Below, in pieces: positions 35,249 to 44,402 of a stretch of DNA of 64,000 bases. The stretch is from positions 496,001 to 560,000 of the forward strand of contig NZ_LT632547.1 in the NCBI RefSeq assembly GCF_900119695.1, read 5' to 3'. A program made the position numbers and the translations under genes. The number at the start of each line of letters is the position of its first letter. Position 1 is the first letter of the stretch. The stretch comes from Actinomyces urinae. GTDB lineage: Bacteria > Actinomycetota > Actinomycetes > Actinomycetales > Actinomycetaceae. The notes below the pieces were generated by a model, which saw only the letters and a program-made list of their open reading frames with translations, was not told where the DNA came from and ran no database searches.

Positions 35249-38146
35249 TTACTTCGGAAGTACGATACTTACGAGCTTTGGAGCCCGCACAATCACCTTC
35301 AGCGGATCACGGCCATCCAGAGCCTTAACTGCGGCTTCAGTTTCCAAAGCCAACTTCTCTAGCTCCTCAGCGCTGATCGACGGCGCCACCTCAAGACGTG
35401 CCCTCACCTTGCCCGCAATCTGGACAACGCAAGTCACCTTCTCTTCTTCAAGTAGCGACTCGTCCTCCACAACCGGGAACGGCTCGCGCGCAAGCGTGCC
35501 CTCATGCCCCAGCTTGTTCCACAGCTCCTCCGCGATGTGCGGGGCGAGCGGCGAAGCCATCAGCACCAGCGGTTCAATAGCTTCGCGCGGCACGCGATCA
35601 ATGCCCGTCAAGTGATTATTGAGGACGATCATGCGAGCAGCCGCGGTGTTCATCCGCATGTTCTCGTACTCTTCGGTAACGTCCGCAATGGTGCGGGCAA
35701 CCAGCTTCTTCGTTTCGAGGTCGGCTGGCTCGTCCGTCACGGTAACCGCACCGGTTTCCTCATCAACCACGTTGCGCCAAAGGCGCTGCAAGAAGCGATA
35801 GGAGCCCACCACCGCGCGCGTATCCCACGGGCGCGACACCTCGAGGGGTCCCATAGACATTTCGTACATTCGGAACGTGTCCGCACCGTACTCTTCACAC
35901 ATGTCATCGGGCGTCACGATGTTCTTTAGCGACTTGCCCATCTTGCCGTACTCGCGGAACACCTCGCGGCCCTTATAAGTCCAACCGGTTTCCTCATCGC
36001 CCTCGACCTCATCGGCCGGCACGTACTCACCGCGGGCATCCTTGAAAGCGTAAGCCTGGATGTAACCCTGGTTAAACAGCTTATGGAACGGTTCCGAGGA
36101 GGACACGTGGCCCAAATCGAACAGAACCTTGTGCCAAAAGCGTGCGTACAGCAGGTGAAGCACCGCGTGCTCCACGCCGCCAATGTATAGGTCAGCGCCT
36201 CCCGACTCGCCCTTGTCCTTCGGGCCCATCCAGTAGGCCTCGTTGGCCTCGGACGAAGCATAGTAGGTGTTATTTGGATCCGTGTAGCGAAGCTCGTACC
36301 AAGACGAACCCGCCCAGTTTGGCATCGTGTTCGTATCGCGATGGTACTTCTTCAAACCATCACCGAGGTCCAGCTCCACCTCAATCCAATCCGTTGCGCG
36401 CGAAAGCGCTGCCTCCGGCGTGGTATCGGCATCATCAGGATCGAAAGTGCGGGGCTGGAAGTTATCCAACTCCGGCAGCTGCACCGGCAGCATCGACTCT
36501 GGAAGAGCATGCACGCGCCCATCCTCGTCATACACAACCGGGAAGGGTTCACCCCAGTAGCGTTGGCGAGAGAACAACCAGTCACGCAGGCGGTATGTAA
36601 CCGTCGAGTGGCCAACGCCCTTTTCTTCCAGCCAGTTCGTGATCCGCGCGATTGCGTCGGCCTTGTTCAGGCCGTTGAGTGAGATTTCATCGTTTTGTGA
36701 GTTCACAATCAGACCGTCGCCAGTCCAAGCGCCCTCACCGTCAAAATCCTCATCCGGTTGGATTGTGGTCACCACATCAATGTTGAAACGCTGCGCGAAC
36801 GCAAAGTCACGATCATCATGGGCCGGCACAGCCATAATCGCGCCCGTGCCGTAACCCATCAAGACGTAGTCCGCAACAAACACCGGGACCTTATTTCCAT
36901 TAACCGGGTTGGTACCAAAAATACCGGTGAACACACCCGTCTTTTCAGTACCTTCCGCAAGGCGCTCATCATCGGTGCGGGACTTCGCCCACGAACGGTA
37001 AGCCGCCACAGCCTCGCGCGGGGAGGCATATCCGCCCGTCCATTCTTCGCGCGTGCCTGCTGGCCACTGGCTTGGAACCGTAAGTTCTTGCGCCGGCGTG
37101 TCTTCGCCGCCCACCAGCTCATGCTCGGGAGCAACCACCATGAAAGTTGCACCAAACAACGTATCGGGGCGCGTGGTGAACACCGTCAGCTGGGTGGATT
37201 CAGTAACCTGACCTTCCTCAACCTCAAAATGTACGGTTGCGCCGGTGGAACGACCAATCCAGTTACGCTGCTGCGCCACCACCTTGTGGGGCCAATCAAC
37301 CGTGTCCAAGTCCTCCGCCAAGCGATCAGCGTAAGCGGTGATACGCATCATCCACTGCCGCAGACGCGACTTGAAAACCGGGTAGTTGCCGCGCTCGGAG
37401 CGGCCATCAGCAGTTACCTCTTCATCTGCCAAAACAGTTCCGAGGCCCGGGCACCAGTTCACCGGCGAGTACGCGACGTACGCCAGGCGATACTCGTCCA
37501 GAAGGTCGCTGCGCTCCCCCTCGCTCATCTGCACCCACGGCTTGTGCGGCGTTTCGCGTTTGCCGGACTCGAACTCTGCAACGAGCTCACTAATGGGGCG
37601 AGCCGAACCTACCTTGCCATCGCGACGCTTAGCCTGCGGGTCATACCACGAGTTGTAAATCTGCAAGAAGATCCACTGCGTCCAGCGCACAAACTCATCA
37701 TCGGTTGTGGAGATCGAACGACGCTTGTCATGCGACAGGCCGATACGGGCGAGCTGGCGGCGCATGTTCGTAATGTTGTTCTCGGTGGTGATCCGCGGGT
37801 GCTGACCCGTCTGCACGGCGTACTGCTCAGCAGGCAAACCAAACGCGTCGAAGCCCAGCGTGTACAACACGTTTAGATCTTGCATGCGCTTGTAGCGCGC
37901 AACCGTGTCCGTGGCGATGTAGCCGAGGGGGTGGCCCACATGCAGACCTGCACCCGACGGGTACGGGAACATGTCTAGCAGATAGAACTTTTCCTTCTTG
38001 GCTAGCGGACCTTCAAGATCGCCTTCCCGGTTATCAGCGGCGAACGTCTGATTTTCTTGCCAGTACTGCTGCCAGCGGGCCTCAATTTTGGCCGCGAGCG
38101 CCGCGTCGTAGCGGTAAGGATTATCCCCTGCGGTTTCCATGCTCAA
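35249..38146 (-). CDS. leuS: Leucyl-tRNA synthetase
   Basis: The 965-residue product is a class I synthetase with the HIGH-like [17 protein letters not shown], a CP1 editing domain ([19 protein letters not shown]), zinc-region and leucine-specific insert, and the KMSKS-like KMGKSLKN. It charges tRNA-Leu and hydrolyses mischarged species. A TTG at 38146 has GAGG five bases upstream; ATG 38140 would leave eleven. The TTG is therefore taken, with low preference. It is divergent from the HIT gene. Confidence 0.96.
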   Translation of the reverse strand: MSMETAGDNPYRYDAALAAKIEARWQQYWQENQTFAADNREGDLEGPLAKKEKFYLLDMFPYPSGAGLHVGHPLGYIATDTVARYKRMQDLNVLYTLGFDAFGLPAEQYAVQTGQHPRITTENNITNMRRQLARIGLSHDKRRSISTTDDEFVRWTQWIFLQIYNSWYDPQAKRRDGKVGSARPISELVAEFESGKRETPHKPWVQMSEGERSDLLDEYRLAYVAYSPVNWCPGLGTVLADEEVTADGRSERGNYPVFKSRLRQWMMRITAYADRLAEDLDTVDWPHKVVAQQRNWIGRSTGATVHFEVEEGQVTESTQLTVFTTRPDTLFGATFMVVAPEHELVGGEDTPAQELTVPSQWPAGTREEWTGGYASPREAVAAYRSWAKSRTDDERLAEGTEKTGVFTGIFGTNPVNGNKVPVFVADYVLMGYGTGAIMAVPAHDDRDFAFAQRFNIDVVTTIQPDEDFDGEGAWTGDGLIVNSQNDEISLNGLNKADAIARITNWLEEKGVGHSTVTYRLRDWLFSRQRYWGEPFPVVYDEDGRVHALPESMLPVQLPELDNFQPRTFDPDDADTTPEAALSRATDWIEVELDLGDGLKKYHRDTNTMPNWAGSSWYELRYTDPNNTYYASSEANEAYWMGPKDKGESGGADLYIGGVEHAVLHLLYARFWHKVLFDLGHVSSSEPFHKLFNQGYIQAYAFKDARGEYVPADEVEGDEETGWTYKGREVFREYGKMGKSLKNIVTPDDMCEEYGADTFRMYEMSMGPLEVSRPWDTRAVVGSYRFLQRLWRNVVDEETGAVTVTDEPADLETKKLVARTIADVTEEYENMRMNTAAARMIVLNNHLTGIDRVPREAIEPLVLMASPLAPHIAEELWNKLGHEGTLAREPFPVVEDESLLEEEKVTCVVQIAGKVRARLEVAPSISAEELEKLALETEAAVKALDGRDPLKVIVRAPKLVSIVLPK

Positions 38147-38254
38147 TTTGACCTCATTCCATCTGTCAATCTGACATTTACACTACCCCACTAATGGGGG
38201 TTCTTTAGAATCGGGTGGGGCGAAAAATGGGTGATCTTGTACCACAATGGAGAC

Positions 38255-38698
38255 ATGACCATTTTTGAAAAAATAATTGCCGGTGACATTCCCGGCAAGT
38301 TCATCTATGCCGACGAAACTTGCGTGGTTTTTGCTGACATCTCCCCGGTCCGCCCAGGCCACGCCCTAGTGGTTCCACGCGAACCGATCAGCGAGTGGAC
38401 TTCCCTCTCCGACGAGACCGCCGCGCACCTGTTCAACGTAGCCAAACGGATTGGGCAAGCGCAGAAGAAGGCGTTTGGCGCCGAGCGGGCCGGCCTGTCC
38501 ATCCTCGGCTTTGAAGTTCCCCACACGCACCTGCATGTAGTTCCCCTGCGAAGCGAGGCAGACATGAACCCGGCAAACGCGAAGCCGGCGACGGATGAGG
38601 AACTGACCGAGAGCACCGAAGCCCTGCGCGAGGCTCTTCGCGCCCTCGGATACGGAAGCAATGTTCCCCCGCGCATTGACAGCGCAGAACTTGCCTAA
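38255..38698 (+). CDS. HIT-family hydrolase
   Basis: From ATG 38255 (GGAG three bases upstream) the product is 147 residues with MTIFEKIIAGDIPGKFIYADE, typical of the histidine-triad family, GHALVVPRE, and the triad HTHLHVVPL. HIT proteins hydrolyse nucleoside phosphoramidates or adenylylated lysines; the natural substrate is unknown here. A bidirectional hairpin separates it from the mntR gene on the other strand. Confidence 0.92.
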   Translation: MTIFEKIIAGDIPGKFIYADETCVVFADISPVRPGHALVVPREPISEWTSLSDETAAHLFNVAKRIGQAQKKAFGAERAGLSILGFEVPHTHLHVVPLRSEADMNPANAKPATDEELTESTEALREALRALGYGSNVPPRIDSAELA

Positions 38699-38718
38699 AC
38701 CTTAGCCAATCCAAGCGA

Positions 38719-38751
38719 TTCGGCCGGTCGGGATATTCCTGACCGGCCGAA
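38719..38751. terminator. Bidirectional terminator between HIT and mntR genes
   Basis: Stem TTCGGCCGGTC / GACCGGCCGAA (11 bp) with loop GGGATATTCCT between convergent genes; followed by CTGTTTC. Confidence 0.75.
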
Positions 38752-38765
38752 CTGTTTCAAACCTT

Positions 38766-39452
38766 TTAGACCGATTCGACGTTTTCTGGCGTCACTTTGA
38801 TACGCGCGGCCAGGGCCGTGGAAATATCAATCCGAGCACCGTTCAGCTCCACGGTTACCTGCCCGGCAACATCCGCGCGCTCGACTACGCGCAGCTTGGC
38901 TCCGGGCAAGATGTCGCGTTTTTCAAAGTAGCGCAACACTTCGGGCTCCCCATCGCGAATACGCACAATCTGCATGACCTCATCCAGTGGCGCCCCGCGC
39001 AAAGTGAAACACGAGCACCTGTGCACCGAGCCGTCCTTGCCTGGAATCGGATCACCGTGCGGGTCAAAACGTGGGAAGCCCAAAGCCTCATCAAGCTTGT
39101 CTATAAACCGGTCAGAAACCGCGTGTTCGAGGTCGTGCGCTTCAAAATGCAACTCGTCCCAGGAATAGCCGAGGGACTTATACAAGAAAGATTCCAAAAT
39201 ACGGTGACGGCGCACCATCTCAATGGCTTCTTTGCGCCCCGCTTCCGTGAGCCTCACCTTTTGATACGGCTGGTGATCCAACAGGCCTGCATCCCTCAGC
39301 TTGCGCACATTCTCCGAGGCCGTGGAAGGCACGACCTCCATAATCGCAGCTAGTTCAGTTACGCTAACGCCCTCATCGTCCCACTCCTCTACCGAATAAA
39401 CAGCCCGCAGGTAGTCTTCCCGAACGGTTGACAACTCACGCTTGCCGGTCAC
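38766..39452 (-). CDS. DtxR/MntR-family metal-dependent transcription regulator
   Basis: The 228-residue product has an N-terminal winged helix (VTELAAIMEVVPSTASENVRKLRDAGLL), a dimerisation/metal-binding domain with the family HRILESFLYKSLGYSWDELHFEAHDLEHAVSDRFIDKLDEAL (His and Glu ligands), and a C-terminal SH3/FeoA-like part (GAKLRVVERADVAGQVTVELNG). Such proteins repress uptake or activate efflux of iron or manganese. The GTG start overlaps the VKOR stop by four bases (GTGA), so it is cotranscribed and coupled with VKOR. Whether it senses Fe or Mn is not decided by sequence. Confidence 0.88.
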   Translation of the reverse strand: MTGKRELSTVREDYLRAVYSVEEWDDEGVSVTELAAIMEVVPSTASENVRKLRDAGLLDHQPYQKVRLTEAGRKEAIEMVRRHRILESFLYKSLGYSWDELHFEAHDLEHAVSDRFIDKLDEALGFPRFDPHGDPIPGKDGSVHRCSCFTLRGAPLDEVMQIVRIRDGEPEVLRYFEKRDILPGAKLRVVERADVAGQVTVELNGARIDISTALAARIKVTPENVESV

Positions 39453-40048
39453 AGGAGGCCTCCGATCTGTTCAGTCATGGTAAACAGCACCACGATAAAC
39501 ACCACTAGGTGCAAGCATACGATGGTTGCCCACGAGTAGCGCAGCATAGTTTTGCCCGCCGCACGCGTGCCCTCGAAAGCGGTCAAAGCTGCGGGGATGA
39601 GTACCGCACTCACGATAATCGTTGCCGACCACACCACCATGCAGTACGGGCACAGCGCAGAGAAATTTGTTGCCGACTGGTAGAGGAAGTAGCCCACAAA
39701 AACAAGGCCGCCAACCGATCCTAAGCCCAGTAGCGTTGCTGCCGGTTTGCTCAGGCGAGTGCCTAGTAGCATTGCCGCGCCGACTGCAACCAACCCGCCA
39801 AATGCCGCGATTCCGAGCGCAGAATTGGGCACGGTGAGCAGGTGGGCCTGCGGCGACATGAGGGAACTGCCGCAACTGATCAGCGAGTTCAGGTCACACC
39901 CCAGCGCACCGTCTGGATCTCGCAAGTGACCCAGCTCCGTTTCAAGTAGCCCTAGGGAAGCGAGCAATCCCATTGCTGCACCAAAGACAACTACAGCAGT
40001 ATTTATGAAGCCAACCGGAACGGAATCTTTAACAACCGTTTTGTCCAC
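39449..40048 (-). CDS. Vitamin K epoxide reductase (VKOR) family membrane protein
   Basis: The 199-residue product has five likely membrane helices and the VKOR cysteines: ALGCDLNSLISCGSS (two shuttle cysteines) and the active-site CPYC. Bacterial VKOR reoxidises DsbA-like proteins with quinone and so drives disulfide formation outside the cell. Start is ATG 40048. Its stop overlaps the next gene, mntR, by four bases. No DsbA partner lies in the window. Confidence 0.9.
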   Translation of the reverse strand: MDKTVVKDSVPVGFINTAVVVFGAAMGLLASLGLLETELGHLRDPDGALGCDLNSLISCGSSLMSPQAHLLTVPNSALGIAAFGGLVAVGAAMLLGTRLSKPAATLLGLGSVGGLVFVGYFLYQSATNFSALCPYCMVVWSATIIVSAVLIPAALTAFEGTRAAGKTMLRYSWATIVCLHLVVFIVVLFTMTEQIGGLL

Positions 40049-40189
40049 GTGATTTCCTTACCTCGACTCCCAAATACTACGAGATAAGGCGCTCCCCTCG
40101 CTTCTTTTGTACCAAACGCTGGTGTGTCTAAAACCGCATTGGCGGATTTTGCAGTCTTATCCAGAAACGCGTAAGGTTTTTATCTGCAG

Positions 40190-40265
40190 GCGCCGTTAGC
40201 TCAATTGGCAGAGCAGCTGGCTCTTAACCAGCGGGTTGGGGGTTCGATTCCCTCACGGCGCACCA
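40190..40265 (+). tRNA. tRNA-Lys (CTT), first copy
   Basis: Acceptor GCGCCGT pairs with ACGGCGC; anticodon loop CTCTTAA gives CTT; T-arm GGGGTTCGATTCCCT. CCA is encoded (40263-40265). The first 73 bases are identical to the copy at 45653. Confidence 0.95.
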
Positions 40266-40270
40266 GATTT

Positions 40271-40294
40271 CCCCGACTCTGGTCGGGGTTTTTT
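40271..40294 (+). terminator. Terminator after tRNA-Lys
   Basis: Stem CCCCGAC / GTCGGGG with loop TCTG, then TTTTTT. Confidence 0.85.
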
Positions 40295-40316
40295 ACTGCC
40301 CGTTGCGCAAACTGAT

Positions 40317-40353
40317 CTGGGCCGATCTTCGCAAAATGCTAAGACCGGCCCAG
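40317..40353 (-). terminator. Probable terminator after the sugar-porter gene
   Basis: CTGGGCCG (40317) pairs with CGGCCCAG (40346-40353) with an inner TCTT/AAGA match. It lies 30 bases after the stop of the minus-strand MFS gene. Confidence 0.55.
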
Positions 40354-40382
40354 ATAATCGCTCAACACTACAAAGCCATGTG

Positions 40383-41783
40383 CTACTTCAAATTGTAGGT
40401 CATGTCTTCGAGTTCAACACCCTTCGTTTCTGGAATATGTTTAACAACCAACCAGATCAAAATCGCGCCCACGACTGCATACGAGAAGTAAGTGCCTGAT
40501 AGGCCGATGTATTCCTTGGTGACCGGGAACAGGAAGGTGATCAGCGTTCCACCAATCCAGTTTCCTGCAGTTGCCAGTCCCAAGCCAGCGGTTCGGATCT
40601 GGTTCGGGAAGATCTCTCCCAGGAACACCCAGAGGACGACGCCCCAGGTTCCACAGAAAATGATGTAAACGAGGTGAACACTGACAAGGGCAATGAATGC
40701 CCAAGCACCTGTGAGGTTGAGTGCGCCCGTGTCGGTGGTGGTTCCCTGAGTGAAGGTGATAGCAGCCACGAGCATGGAAACGAACATGCCAACCGCTCCC
40801 CACAACAAGAGTGGGCGACGTCCGATCCGGTCAATCACCGCCATGCCAATTAGGGTCATAACGATACCGATAACTGATGTAAGCACAGGAATAAAGACAG
40901 AGAGATTTCCAGCGAATCCAACAGTCGTCCACAGATCCGTCGCGTAGAGCAGAACGTTATTGATTCCAGCCATCTGGATTAGGAACGCAAAAGCGAGCGC
41001 GATCCAAACTACGGGACGTAGGCCGTACTTGTCGTCACGTAGGTCAGCAAACCTCGGACGGTGACCCGAAAGGGAAGATCGAATTTCAGCAATACGTCCC
41101 TTGGGGTCCGAATCTGAACCAACCGAAGCGATGATCTTTTCCGCGCGTTCTTCCTCTCCGATTGATACGAGATAACGCGGAGATTCCGGCAGCGAAAGGA
41201 CAAAGAAGCCGTACAGCAAAGCAGGAATGAGCTCGCTGATGAACATCCATCTCCAGGTATGGAGCCCAAACCAAGCTACAGCATCCGCCGAACCTGTCAC
41301 TTTAACCAAGATGAAGTTCGTAATGAAAGCGCCAAAGATGCCGAACGCGATTGCAAGCTGCTGTAGCGTTCCAAGCCTTCCGCGCTTATCTGCCGGCGCG
41401 ATTTCAGCAATGTATGCAGGTGCGATCACAGCCGAGATACCTACACCCAGGCCGCCCAATAGGCGCCACCACGTCAATGCTTCGAAGCTAAATGACAAAC
41501 CACTCATTAGAGCAGAGATAGCGAAAAGAACGGCTGCGGTAACCATGACTTTGACACGCCCGATTCGGTTCGCAATTCCGCCCGCGATGGCGGCACCAAC
41601 TGCAGCGCCCAAGCTCACGATTGAGACAACCAAGCCCGTCTGCCACGACGCTAGAGCGAAACCGGTGTCGGCTCCCGAGACGGATCCGATCGCTCCATTA
41701 ATAACGGCTACGTCAAAGCCGAATAGGAAGCCGCCTAGTGCGGCCGCTCCAGCAATCTGCAGGAGCCTATTATTGTTACTCAT
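40383..41783 (-). CDS. MFS sugar porter
   Basis: Start is ATG 41783 behind AAAGGAACTCTA. The 466-residue product has twelve likely membrane helices and the sugar-porter marks: GGFLFGFDVAVINGA, the RIGRVK loop, the APADKRGRLGTLQQLAIA stretch of helix 4-5, PESPRYLV, and in the second half DRIGRRPLLLWG and PETKG near the end. It likely imports a mono- or disaccharide with protons. It begins 11 bases after the bifunctional hydrolase stop, with an almost identical ribosome-site context, and is in one transcript with it. Confidence 0.92.
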   Translation of the reverse strand: MSNNNRLLQIAGAAALGGFLFGFDVAVINGAIGSVSGADTGFALASWQTGLVVSIVSLGAAVGAAIAGGIANRIGRVKVMVTAAVLFAISALMSGLSFSFEALTWWRLLGGLGVGISAVIAPAYIAEIAPADKRGRLGTLQQLAIAFGIFGAFITNFILVKVTGSADAVAWFGLHTWRWMFISELIPALLYGFFVLSLPESPRYLVSIGEEERAEKIIASVGSDSDPKGRIAEIRSSLSGHRPRFADLRDDKYGLRPVVWIALAFAFLIQMAGINNVLLYATDLWTTVGFAGNLSVFIPVLTSVIGIVMTLIGMAVIDRIGRRPLLLWGAVGMFVSMLVAAITFTQGTTTDTGALNLTGAWAFIALVSVHLVYIIFCGTWGVVLWVFLGEIFPNQIRTAGLGLATAGNWIGGTLITFLFPVTKEYIGLSGTYFSYAVVGAILIWLVVKHIPETKGVELEDMTYNLK

Positions 41784-41794
41784 TAGAGTTCCTT

Positions 41795-43525
41795 TCAAAG
41801 ACTTGAGTGTGAGCTAATTGGTGCGGCAAGAAATGAACGGATTGTTTCCTTAACTCGCGCCCACGTAAGGGTGCCTGGGATGGAAAGTGCCCCGTGAATA
41901 GTGCCCGCGAACATGTGCAATTCCACCGGAACGCCGGCATCGGCTAAATCCTGCGCAAAACGTATGCCTTCATCCCGAAGAGGATCAACAGGATTGACCA
42001 CGATAAGAGCCGGAGGCATCTTCGCGGCCACTTCCCGAGAAGGCACGTAGGGCGGAACAGCACCCGGATCGCCCAGGTAGTGACGCCACGCTGCCGTTGA
42101 AGCAGCACGTGTCCAAATTGGACCATCCTGGTAAGTGTCGAAAGACTTGGTAACCATGCCCGGTTCCAGGCACGGCTCAAGCAAAACTATTCGATCGACA
42201 CCCTCGAATTCTCCCGTTTGCGCCCCCAGTGCTATCGCCTGCTGAGCCAATCCAGATCCGGCCGAGTCGCCGTAAACGTAGAACGGCAATCCCGGATAAG
42301 TTTGCGCAAGATAGCGCATAGAACGGAGGCAATCCAGCGCCGCGGCCGGCCACGGATGCTCTGGAGCCAAACGATAGTCTGGGCTGGCAACCACCGCACC
42401 GCCAAACACGTCGATCAAGTCGCTGTTACGCGCATCATCGTAGCGAGCAGCCCCGCCTATATATCCACCACCATGAATGGACAAAACAACAGATCGCGGA
42501 TTACCCGGACGTTTCAGACACCGCAACACGAAATTCTCATCATCAGCCTGTTCCCCGCCACCGAGCACGACCTCATCAACTTCAACGCCTTCAGCAGGAC
42601 TAACATCAGACAAAAGCTCTTCGCCGCGTTGACGCACTGAAAGATAGTCCTCGGCATTTTGCTCTGGGGTAGCTTCAATAACTTCTCGTAATTCAGGAGT
42701 GATGTATGGCTCAGGTAGAGGCTCGGGCTTTGCGTAACGCTCGAAAAATGCCTCCACAAGGCTATAAAACTCTTCCGGTTGATCCCTGCGAACAGTATGT
42801 GAAGCGTCAGAAATCAGCACCGAGCTGATCTGAGAGTTCCCCAGGTGCTCAAGCTCAGAAAGCCCCTCTTTGCCGAAGAGCACATCATCTTTATCTCCCG
42901 TAACCACAAGCGTGGGAACCGTGAGCTCCTTAAGCACCTCGCGACCACGCATCCCAACGACGCCGGTAGCAACGAAGCGGCGATCTACCTGCGTCTTCCC
43001 CTGCGCCCACGCACCATATTCTGAGGCCGGCCATGCCGTATACACCTTCATGAGTTCAGTGATCGCCTCACCGACGTGCTCTGTGACCAATTCCTGACGC
43101 TTGACCAGCCCCTCTGCAGCGTTACGGTACAGCTCCCACTGCTCATCCGTTAAGAGTGCAGGGTCCTCAAGCACCAATGCCTGGACAATTTCTGGAACAT
43201 CACGAGCGATCACGGAAGCAACTGCCCCGCCAAGCGAGTGCCCTACCAGCACAACCTTGCGACTCGTGCTGTGCCGGGCCGCTTCCACAACAACTGAGCG
43301 GATTTCCGCCACGATCGCTTTGAAAGGATCAGCCAGTTCTGCATCAAGAAAATGTCGCGATAAACCATGTCCGAGAGTGTCAAGCAAGTAGATTTTCCAC
43401 TCGTCTTTCCAATGTTGAGCTATGTCGGACAAAGAAGCGGCGTTATCTGTCACGCCGTGCAAAGCGACAATAACGCCCTTAACCTCGCGGCCGGATACCG
43501 AAAAAGATATTCCATGATTAGCCAT
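41795..43525 (-). CDS. Fused double alpha/beta-hydrolase (esterase/lipase type)
   Basis: The 576-residue product carries two separate alpha/beta-hydrolase domains. The first (1-266) is of the serine-hydrolase type with GHSLGG (Ser98), TGDKDDVLF and His243 in ASHTV. After a linker of about 45 residues, the second (about 330-570) is of the hormone-sensitive lipase type with HGGGY (351-355), GDSAG (Ser421), an Asp at 514 and His544 in GTIHG. Both triads look intact. The substrates are unknown; the sugar porter in the same operon suggests acyl-sugar esters. Start ATG 43525 has AAGGAACTCTG. It is divergent from the GntR gene. Confidence 0.85.
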   Translation of the reverse strand: MANHGISFSVSGREVKGVIVALHGVTDNAASLSDIAQHWKDEWKIYLLDTLGHGLSRHFLDAELADPFKAIVAEIRSVVVEAARHSTSRKVVLVGHSLGGAVASVIARDVPEIVQALVLEDPALLTDEQWELYRNAAEGLVKRQELVTEHVGEAITELMKVYTAWPASEYGAWAQGKTQVDRRFVATGVVGMRGREVLKELTVPTLVVTGDKDDVLFGKEGLSELEHLGNSQISSVLISDASHTVRRDQPEEFYSLVEAFFERYAKPEPLPEPYITPELREVIEATPEQNAEDYLSVRQRGEELLSDVSPAEGVEVDEVVLGGGEQADDENFVLRCLKRPGNPRSVVLSIHGGGYIGGAARYDDARNSDLIDVFGGAVVASPDYRLAPEHPWPAAALDCLRSMRYLAQTYPGLPFYVYGDSAGSGLAQQAIALGAQTGEFEGVDRIVLLEPCLEPGMVTKSFDTYQDGPIWTRAASTAAWRHYLGDPGAVPPYVPSREVAAKMPPALIVVNPVDPLRDEGIRFAQDLADAGVPVELHMFAGTIHGALSIPGTLTWARVKETIRSFLAAPISSHSSL

Positions 43526-43558
43526 CAGAGTTCCTTAATCGAGAAACAAAGAGCGACA

Positions 43559-43592
43559 GCGCCCTAGGGTTACACAAACCACCCTAGGGCGC
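43559..43592. promoter_or_regulatory. Inverted repeat in the hydrolase/GntR intergenic region
   Basis: Perfect 12-bp arms GCGCCCTAGGGT and ACCCTAGGGCGC with a 10-base spacer, midway between the two divergent start codons. Position fits an operator for the adjacent GntR regulator; a terminator is unlikely because nothing ends there. Confidence 0.6.
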
Positions 43593-43634
43593 TATATACT
43601 GACTGTCAAGCACTGATTTATCGGAGGCCTCCTA

Positions 43635-44336
43635 ATGGAACCAAAATACGCGAAGGTCTACGACGCCCTATTGGAGCGCGTCGCAAAGATGAACCCTGGC
43701 GAGCGATTGGACAGCGAAGTCAAGCTCGCCTCTTCCTTCAATGTTTCCCCGATGACCGTCCGGCGCGCACTCATGCTACTTAATCAAGACGGCCTCACGG
43801 TGGGCATTCCGGGACGGGGCACCTTCGTAACAGAGCGTAAAGCGACACTCGCCAAGGCCCCTGTGACCGCGGAGAACAGTTGGAACGCTACGGCCGCGCT
43901 CCCCACATACCCCAAACTCGTCTCCGCGGCGCTGCAAAAGGCGGACGAAAGTGAACGTAAGCTCTTGAACACCACCGAAGAGCCTTTTATTGCGCGCATA
44001 CAGCGCTCCCACTACCTGGACGAAAACCACACAAAACTCGTCGGCATCGAGGTAGGGATTATTAGAGGCGATGTCTTTCCCGGCATCCTCGGATTCGATT
44101 TATCCCAAAACCTCAGCGATCTGCTCCTGAGCGACCATTGGGAACCCCAACGAGAGATAACAACGTCGCAGACCATTCGGGCAGCCTTGTCTAACGAAGC
44201 GGAAGCCGAACAACTCCACATCTACGAACCAGCGCCTCTACTCGCTCTTGAAACTGCTTTCCTCGACGGAGCAGGAGCAACCTGTGCGAAGATCACAAGC
44301 AAGTTTCTGGGAGAACATGTCGAGATCAATCTCTAG
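43635..44336 (+). CDS. GntR/HutC-family transcription regulator
   Basis: The 233-residue product has a winged helix (MNPGERLDSEVKLASSFNVSPMTVRRALMLLNQDGLTVGIPGRGTFV) and a UTRA effector domain (about 95-233, ending LALETAFLDGAGATCAKITSKFLGEHVEINL). Such regulators respond to sugars, sugar phosphates or amino acids. It is divergent from the hydrolase-porter operon across 109 bases that contain a 12-bp inverted repeat, so it likely represses that operon. The ribosome site is GGAGG within the palindrome GGAGGCCTCC. Confidence 0.92.
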   Translation: MEPKYAKVYDALLERVAKMNPGERLDSEVKLASSFNVSPMTVRRALMLLNQDGLTVGIPGRGTFVTERKATLAKAPVTAENSWNATAALPTYPKLVSAALQKADESERKLLNTTEEPFIARIQRSHYLDENHTKLVGIEVGIIRGDVFPGILGFDLSQNLSDLLLSDHWEPQREITTSQTIRAALSNEAEAEQLHIYEPAPLLALETAFLDGAGATCAKITSKFLGEHVEINL

Positions 44337-44402
44337 AAGCTGCACATATGCATACCGAGAATATCGCCAGCGCAGTGAACCTAAACTTCCGCCCTTAACC
44401 GG

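Noticed and set aside
36758-37876. A 372-codon open frame on the plus strand
   Set aside because: It is entirely antisense to leuS, has no recognisable motif and a composition typical of a shadow frame.
38147-38254. Possible T-box or attenuator ahead of leuS
   Set aside because: Only about 108 bases separate leuS from the divergent HIT gene; a short CCCC/GGGG hairpin is visible but no T-box consensus.
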